From the NCBI GenBank assembly GCA_002368605.1, contig DFEB01000037.1, positions 33,894-88,506 of the forward strand: a stretch of DNA of 54,613 nt. The letters are read 5' to 3'. The notes beneath the pieces are model-generated. The model was given only the letters and a program-made list of their open reading frames with translations, did not search any database and was not told the DNA's origin. Positions 49,681-54,613 of this stretch are shown piece after piece. Numbering within the stretch: position 1 is the stretch's first letter; each line of letters begins with the position of its first letter. Both the position numbers and the translations under genes were made by a program. The DNA comes from Treponema sp. UBA3813 (GTDB lineage: Bacteria; Spirochaetota; Spirochaetia; Treponematales; Treponemataceae).

Positions 49681-49820
49681 ACTTCAGGCTGGTGTCTGAC
49701 TCGAAGAACGCTGTCATTCTGAACTTGATTCAGCTTCTCTTCACACAGTAGCGGCACTGCTTGGGATTCTCACCCAATTCCCAGTTAGGCTCGCCCCCAG
49801 TTTCCTGTTATGCGAGCACC
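49681..49820 (-). ncRNA. Cobalamin riboswitch
   Basis: The minus strand contains the B12 aptamer landmarks in order: AACAGGAAACTGGGGGCGAGCC (about 49787-49809 plus coordinates), GGTGAGAATCCC..GCAGTGCCGCTACTGTG (49744-49774) and the B12-box-like GAGTCAGACACCAGCCTGAAG (49682-49702). It lies about 40 nt upstream of cbiK, whose AAAGGAG follows a small GTCTTCTTCGAGAC hairpin, which suggests control of translation. It should shut down the uptake operon when cobalamin is plentiful. Confidence 0.88.
49711..49735 (-). repeat. Repeat A copy inside the riboswitch
   Basis: On the minus strand CTGAA-TCAAG-TTCAGAATGACAG forms a hairpin with the same TCAAG centre and GAATGACA tail as repeat A. It occupies the variable peripheral stem between the CGCTACTGTG core and the B12 box. 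Confidence 0.6.
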
Positions 49821-49914
49821 TAAAATCTTACCTACTTTATCACAAGGCTGTTTTTTGTGCAATTATTTATTGGCGCACCCCTTCGGCTACTTCGGGGCTA
49901 CCAGCGCTTGTGCA

Positions 49915-51066
49915 TCATCGCCCGACCTTGTATTTGGCTGTAATCGGCACAGTCCAAAGCCAGCGGTATTCACCGTCAGTGATTTCTTTGTAGAAAGTGT
50001 CCCAGCCTGCCGTCACCGTCCATTTTTCAAATTCAAAGAGAATGCGGGGATAAAACTCCCAGGTGTCAAAAGATTTTGATGAATCGCTCGTGTCGTAGGC
50101 GGCGTAATATCCTGCCATGGGCTTTAAGGCAATGGCGCCGACCACAGGGAAATAAAGTTGCAGGGCTGAGTAAAACGGAATCATTGTGCCCTCGACTGAA
50201 TGACCGATTTCGCTCTCGCTGGTGATTTTTACGCTTCCGATTGTAGGCCGGATTGCCAGAGAGAAAAGATTCGAGCGTTTGACTTGGGCATATTGCTCTG
50301 ACTTACTGCTGCTCACCACAGAGACCGGACTTAAAACCGTGTGGGCTACATAAGGACGGACATTGTGGGAAAAAGCAAAGAAAAACGAAAAATTCTTAAA
50401 AATTGACAGATTCTTTTTTGAATAGTTTAGGGAGACGCATTCTGAAAAATCTTTTTCTGAAACAGAGTTTACATCTTCATTATCATCGCCTGTCGCAGAA
50501 TAAAGCAAATCTGCTCCAAGAGTAAGGGGAAGATTTTTTGAAAGCTCGGCAAAATTGTAGGAAATCGCTCCGTTGACACCCCAATTTTTTTTAAAGGTGA
50601 CATAGCTTTCGGTGACAGGAAGAGCCGCGCCGAGCGTGAAGCCTTTGAATTCTGTCTTTGCCCCTACCCCACTTTCGCCCCAGCGGGTCGCTCCCGTGTA
50701 AGTTTCAGTAAGCGAGAAATATCCTCCGGTCAGATAATACGAATAAAGTTTTCCGATTGCAGCCTCAAAAATGTTCGTTCCAAAGGGCCGGATTTTTGCG
50801 TAGGCCCGCTTTACATCTAATTTTTGCGATTCCTCGTCAGTGTTTTCGGCAGAACTGAGCCTGTAATACAGCTTCCCGCCTAGAGTCGTGTAGTCGTCTG
50901 AGAGAGTGCTTTCGACGAGAGTATATGCTCCGTCATATTTTACATGATCTTTTTCATCTTTGTTTGTGGGAGTAACGGCAAATGTAATGGAAGTGTTGTT
51001 TTTCATCTGAGCAGAAAGGGAAGATAGTATAAGAGAAAAACTGACCAAGAAAAAAAACTTTTTCAT
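49915..51066 (-). CDS. Outer-membrane beta-barrel-like exported protein
   Basis: A 383-residue protein with a signal peptide (MKKFFFLVSFSLILSSLSAQ) and alternating amphipathic beta-strands throughout (TLGGKLYYRLSS, LDVKRAYAKIRPF, FEAAIGKLYSYYLTGGYFSL, WTVTAGWDTFYKEI). It ends in a charged residue (KYKVGR) rather than an aromatic one, so insertion by the standard signal is unsure. ATG 51066 follows GAGG; a reading 57 nt longer has no signal peptide at its start. No specific family recognised. Divergent from a FadL-type porin gene. Confidence 0.65.
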   Translation of the reverse strand: MKKFFFLVSFSLILSSLSAQMKNNTSITFAVTPTNKDEKDHVKYDGAYTLVESTLSDDYTTLGGKLYYRLSSAENTDEESQKLDVKRAYAKIRPFGTNIFEAAIGKLYSYYLTGGYFSLTETYTGATRWGESGVGAKTEFKGFTLGAALPVTESYVTFKKNWGVNGAISYNFAELSKNLPLTLGADLLYSATGDDNEDVNSVSEKDFSECVSLNYSKKNLSIFKNFSFFFAFSHNVRPYVAHTVLSPVSVVSSSKSEQYAQVKRSNLFSLAIRPTIGSVKITSESEIGHSVEGTMIPFYSALQLYFPVVGAIALKPMAGYYAAYDTSDSSKSFDTWEFYPRILFEFEKWTVTAGWDTFYKEITDGEYRWLWTVPITAKYKVGR

Positions 51067-51202
51067 AAAAACCTCATTTTTTTGATGGCTAGAGAATATA
51101 CAAGTTCTGTAAAATTTATGCAATACTAGACTTAAATGACAAAAATCTCTAAAATGTCAAAATAATATCGCACAAATTTTACACACTTTAAGGAGCGTCA
51201 AA

Positions 51203-52453
51203 ATGAAAAGAATCGCCGCATCAGCCTTTCTTGCAGTGATGGGTTCAGTCTTACTTTTTGCGAGCGGAGTCGAGAACAAAACTAACATGAGCACAGGCTA
51301 CCTGCGAAATCCAAGCCGCAACACCGAGGCAAAACGTCCGGAGGCTTCATATTACAATATCGCAGGAACGGCGTTCATGAAAAACGGTCTTCACATTGAA
51401 GCCGGAAACCAGTTCGTCTTCAAAGAGTACGGAAATGAATTGAACACAGGAAATGCAGCCTTGGATTTCTACTCAAATGACGAGACCACGGTCTGGCTCT
51501 ACCCGGACGCAGATTTTGTCTACAAGCACGACAAGTTCGCAATCTTCGGCAACTTCGGCGTATATGCAGGCGGCGGCTCCCTTGAATACAGCGAGGGAAC
51601 AAGCGCGACAAAAATGTTATTTTTAGGCAGTGCACTCGCCACTTCAGGTATCGCAAATAACCACTCCCTCAAAGTCACTTCAATCACTTACGGCGGTCAG
51701 CTTGGCGGAGCCTACAAATTCCTCGACAATCTTTCATTTGCCGCAGGCTTGCGCTATGTTCACGGAACGCAAACCATGTCAATCAAGTCAAACTATTTTT
51801 CTGGAGTCGGAAACGGCAGTAACGAAATCTCTTACAAGGCAAACGGCTACACCGTAAGCGGCGTATTCGGAATCCACTGGCAGCCGATTGAAGTCGTTGA
51901 TTTGGCGGTTCAGTACCAGTCTAAATCTTCCGTAAAATACAAGGTTACAGATGTTGATGGAAATCTCGCTGAGCAATTCAATATCAAAAACGGAAAAACT
52001 TTCCACACAGACCTTCCGGCAGCATTGAATCTTGGAGCGGGCTGGCAGGCTTTGGAAAATCTATACCTGAGCACAAGCTTCAACTATTACTTCAACACAT
52101 TCGCCGACCAGAATTCGATTCTTGGTGAAACAGACTATGCGAACTCATGGGAAATCGCCCTTGGCGCGGACTGGAAAATCTGCAAATGGCTTTCTTACAG
52201 CGCAGGCATTCAGTACGGAAAACAGGGAACAAAAGACGGCTCTAACAGCACATTTAACCCGGTTTTGGACAGCGTTTGTTTCGGAACTGGCGTTGAAATC
52301 TATCCGACAGAAGAGTTAACCCTTGCCTTCTCAGGCTTGTTCGCAAAATACTTCGACACGGATTATTACTTGCAGGACACTTACAAGACCACATTGAGCA
52401 AAAAAGTCACAAACCTTTCATTTGGCGTTACATATCATTTCCCAAACCTCTAG
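51203..52453 (+). CDS. FadL/OmpP1-family outer-membrane transport protein
   Basis: A 416-residue outer-membrane protein with a signal peptide (MKRIAASAFLAVMGSVLLFASG). The FadL-like N-terminal region is visible (STGYLRNPSRNTEAKRPEASYYNIAGTAFMKNGLHIEAGNQF), followed by repeated beta-strands (GGQLGGAYKFLDNLSFAAGLRYVHG, VVDLAVQYQSKSSVKYKV, LNLGAGWQALENLYLSTSFNYYF). Such proteins import hydrophobic compounds such as long-chain fatty acids. Treponemes typically have several paralogues. AAGGAG precedes the ATG. Confidence 0.85.
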   Translation: MKRIAASAFLAVMGSVLLFASGVENKTNMSTGYLRNPSRNTEAKRPEASYYNIAGTAFMKNGLHIEAGNQFVFKEYGNELNTGNAALDFYSNDETTVWLYPDADFVYKHDKFAIFGNFGVYAGGGSLEYSEGTSATKMLFLGSALATSGIANNHSLKVTSITYGGQLGGAYKFLDNLSFAAGLRYVHGTQTMSIKSNYFSGVGNGSNEISYKANGYTVSGVFGIHWQPIEVVDLAVQYQSKSSVKYKVTDVDGNLAEQFNIKNGKTFHTDLPAALNLGAGWQALENLYLSTSFNYYFNTFADQNSILGETDYANSWEIALGADWKICKWLSYSAGIQYGKQGTKDGSNSTFNPVLDSVCFGTGVEIYPTEELTLAFSGLFAKYFDTDYYLQDTYKTTLSKKVTNLSFGVTYHFPNL

Positions 52454-52487
52454 TCTTTTGAATAATTAAAGAAAATTCATAAATCAG

Positions 52488-52536
52488 AAAGCCCCTGTGG
52501 TAAAAGTAAATCACCATAGGGGCTTTTGCTTTTTTT
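52488..52536 (+). terminator. Terminator of the FadL-type gene
   Basis: AAAGCCCCTGTGGT (52488-52501) pairs with ACCATAGGGGCTTT (52512-52525) over about 14 bp, followed by TGCTTTTTTT on the plus strand. Confidence 0.85.
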
Positions 52537-52565
52537 ATTTATGTTTTATCGAAAGATTCAGTGAA

Positions 52566-53897
52566 CTACTGAACTACAGGAATCATTCCTGCTCCGGCAT
52601 TTGCCTTTACATAGTCAGGAACTTCTTCCGCGGTAATCGTTGCATAAGTGTAAGGAATGGTGAACAAAGGTGATTTTGAAACCTTGTACTGACCAGTCTT
52701 CTTGCCGTTCGTTGTTTTATCGATATCACCGATTGAATAGACCGTTCCTTGTTTGCTTCCAGAATAACCTGAGAAAGAATAGCTCGTTCCAGAACCGTAG
52801 TAGTTATTTTCTGACTGAATCAAAGCATTATATCGGACTCCGAGAGCGTAATTGCTCTTGTATGGAGCGTCTTTGGCAACCTCAAAGAAATTGTTGTATG
52901 TGTGGACGGTCGTGAGGCGAACCATAGGCAATCGCTGACCACAGTTGTAAAAATAATTGTGGTGAAGAGTGATATGACGGTTTTCTGGCTTGATTGATTC
53001 AGAATCGCTTGAACCGATGAGCATTGTTTTGTCGTGATTCATGAATTTGCAATAAGAAATCGTAATATTGTCATTTCCGTTCGTAATGTCGCACAAGCCA
53101 TCGAAAGTCTGCCATTTTTTGTCATTTTTGCCAGCCGTAAGGACATGAGAAACATTAATCGTATCAGCAAATGTGCAGTGATCAACCCATATATTCTTAG
53201 ATCCCTGGATTGCAACAGTATCGTGCTGCGCATTGTAGCCATCATTTGCCTCATGATGAGGGAAAGGATCATAAGCATCGCGAATGGTGAGATTTCGGAG
53301 AATTACATTTGAAACACCGTTAATGCTGATTGTAGCTCCAGAAAATCCAGATTCACTTGTAAGACCGATAAGGATTGTATTGCTTCGAATAGCCACCTGA
53401 ATCACATCTCGGTAAGTCAAGTTCAAATCATGCATAGTAGTATACATCGAGCTTTGCGGTCCCTTGCTGTCATCATTTGTTGAAGTCGTACAGGCAGCGG
53501 CATAGGCATCTTTATATTCTTTATAGGTAGAGAATCGGCTGTGTTTTTTTACGAATGCATCCAATGCGGCATTTGAAGCTCCGCCCTCACTTGGCAACAT
53601 TCCGTCAGACATGTCAATCATGCCGTTCACATAAATGACACCACCCTTTCGAAGAGCAGAACGAAGTTCTTCTTTTGTGCTGACAGTTTTAGCTGAAGAA
53701 AAATCAACTTTACTAGAAAAATTTGTCGATGCAAAGCCGTCAGGAAGTTGACTTGCAGAAATTGATTCCGGGCGAGCAAAAGGAACTCTTTCGTTTTTTG
53801 TTGTAGTCGCCGCAGATGCTTTAGTTGTAGAAGAACAAGCCGCAATTGACAAAGAAAAAAGCAACGCACTTGCATATAAAGAAAAAGTTTTTTTCAT
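52566..53897 (-). CDS. Pectate lyase family 1 lipoprotein
   Basis: A 443-residue secreted lyase of polysaccharide lyase family 1. The signal ends in a lipobox (IAAC, Cys21). Family motifs are NVILRNLTIRDAYDPFPHHE, IQGSKNIWVDHCTF with calcium-binding acidic residues, DGLCDITNGNDNITISYCKF, and the catalytic GQRLPMVRLTTVHTYNN (RxPxxR). It cleaves polygalacturonate by beta-elimination, fitting a pectin-using rumen treponeme. Being lipid-anchored, it should act at the cell surface or in the periplasm. Monocistronic by appearance. Confidence 0.92.
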   Translation of the reverse strand: MKKTFSLYASALLFSLSIAACSSTTKASAATTTKNERVPFARPESISASQLPDGFASTNFSSKVDFSSAKTVSTKEELRSALRKGGVIYVNGMIDMSDGMLPSEGGASNAALDAFVKKHSRFSTYKEYKDAYAAACTTSTNDDSKGPQSSMYTTMHDLNLTYRDVIQVAIRSNTILIGLTSESGFSGATISINGVSNVILRNLTIRDAYDPFPHHEANDGYNAQHDTVAIQGSKNIWVDHCTFADTINVSHVLTAGKNDKKWQTFDGLCDITNGNDNITISYCKFMNHDKTMLIGSSDSESIKPENRHITLHHNYFYNCGQRLPMVRLTTVHTYNNFFEVAKDAPYKSNYALGVRYNALIQSENNYYGSGTSYSFSGYSGSKQGTVYSIGDIDKTTNGKKTGQYKVSKSPLFTIPYTYATITAEEVPDYVKANAGAGMIPVVQ

Positions 53898-53971
53898 AAA
53901 AAATCCCCCAAAGATTAGATTTAAAAATTATAACCTAAAATCGGGGGAAAATAAACCACATTACGGCTTTT

Positions 53972-54613
53972 TTATTTTTTGCACTGTTTTGAGAATGTCT
54001 TGACACCCTCAACGACGAGAACAACTGCAAGAATTGCCATGCTACCTGCAAACAAGAGCTGGAAGTAGTCGCCCCACATTGCAGCGTTGCCTTCGACAAG
54101 GCCTGCAATCAATTTGATTTTTCCGATTACTGTAAGAATCAAACTTGTGAGTGTTGCGGCGAGCATGAATACCATAGGGATGAAGAACATTTTGTTGTTC
54201 TTTCCGACTTCACCAAGCCATGCAGCTACAGCCATGAGCGCGATACCTGCAAGAAGCTGGTTTGCAGCACCGAAGAGTCCCCAAATCTGAGAAAGTGAGA
54301 GGCCGCCCAAGATACATCCGACGATTACCATGAATGAAGTTCCAACGAAAGGATTTGCAAGAATCTTGCGGACAGGGCTTTTTGCGTCTTTCCATGTTGG
54401 CTCATCATCTTTAAGGAAAAGCTCTGAGAACATGAATCGGCTCAAACGGGTTGCAGAGTCCAAAGATGTGAGTGCGAATACAGAAACAGCGAGTGTAAGA
54501 AGCGCGCTGATTGTGTTGTAAACAGGAGTTCCCTTTTCGCCGAAAAGCGTTGCGATACCGGCACCGAAAGCAGCAGATGGAGATCCGAATTCTTTTTTGC
54601 CCCAAGCTTCCCA
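53972..54613 (-). CDS. cstA: Carbon starvation protein CstA, C-terminal part
   Basis: The last 213 residues of a CstA-family transporter, open at the window end (starts WEAWGKKEFGSPSAAFGAGIA). Family matches are LTSLDSATRLSRFMFSE and LSQIWGLFGAANQLLAGIALMAVAAWL. It has about five membrane segments and ends EGVKTFSKQCKK. CstA proteins take up peptides or pyruvate. The N-terminal half lies outside the window. Confidence 0.9.
   Translation of the reverse strand, partial: WEAWGKKEFGSPSAAFGAGIATLFGEKGTPVYNTISALLTLAVSVFALTSLDSATRLSRFMFSELFLKDDEPTWKDAKSPVRKILANPFVGTSFMVIVGCILGGLSLSQIWGLFGAANQLLAGIALMAVAAWLGEVGKNNKMFFIPMVFMLAATLTSLILTVIGKIKLIAGLVEGNAAMWGDYFQLLFAGSMAILAVVLVVEGVKTFSKQCKK

Noticed and set aside
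1-54613. Insertion sequences, integrase or phage genes
   Set aside because: No transposase, integrase or phage structural motifs were found, even around the restriction island.

Overview
The window looks like a chromosomal segment of a host-associated (rumen or gut) Treponema or close spirochaete. The evidence is a P83/100-family protein, a FadL-type outer-membrane porin, a secreted pectate lyase lipoprotein, an MGDG-synthase-like glycosyltransferase, many predicted lipoproteins and periplasmic proteins, and moderately AT-rich DNA. I saw no rRNA, tRNA, CRISPR array or transposase. All calls come from reading the sequence and recalled family motifs; no database search was run.

Region 1 (1-8.4 kb) is a nitrogen-related block. 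It holds the urea-type ABC binding lipoprotein UrtA, two small membrane proteins, a small LuxR-type regulator, and an operon of circularly permuted ATP-grasp, alpha-E protein, transglutaminase-like protease and two tandem AstE/AspA-like proteins, one of which has lost its zinc histidines. An exported isochorismatase-like amidohydrolase lies upstream. At least five genes here carry an intrinsic-terminator-like hairpin right before the ribosome binding site. The ATP-grasp operon has a near-perfect sigma-54 promoter whose predicted start falls inside the 5' arm of such a hairpin.

Region 2 (8.5-21.1 kb) is an anaerobic cobalamin cluster: cobK, cbiET, cbiA, a Cys-rich-domain/CobD decarboxylase fusion, cobT, a double CobU, cobC and cbiB. 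It is split at 13.8-17.3 kb by an accessory patch with YcxB-like membrane genes, a YoeB toxin-antitoxin pair and an AbiEii toxin without an evident antitoxin. Several cobalamin genes carry in-frame insertions of short palindromic repeats, and several appear to have leaderless promoters.

Region 3 (21.1-35.5 kb) holds cyclic-di-GMP and phosphorelay proteins, a glycolipid glycosyltransferase, a uracil salvage operon (upp-uraA-ykgJ), an SDR enzyme, and a stomatin operon that contains two previously easy-to-miss 39- and 42-residue membrane proteins before P83/100.

Region 4 (35.5-49.9 kb), all on the minus strand, is a cobalamin uptake and synthesis block: a B12 riboswitch, exported cobaltochelatase CbiK, an exported two-domain protein, BtuF, BtuC, and a BtuD-CbiP fusion. 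BtuC is separated from BtuD-CbiP by an AT-rich restriction-modification island (GIY-YIG/helicase/N6-methylase protein, a partner with degenerate methylase motifs, an unknown HEPN-like protein, and an AlbA_2 ATP-binding regulator).

Region 5 (49.9-54.6 kb) encodes two outer-membrane beta-barrel proteins, the pectate lyase, and the C-terminal part of the CstA peptide/pyruvate transporter, cut by the window end.
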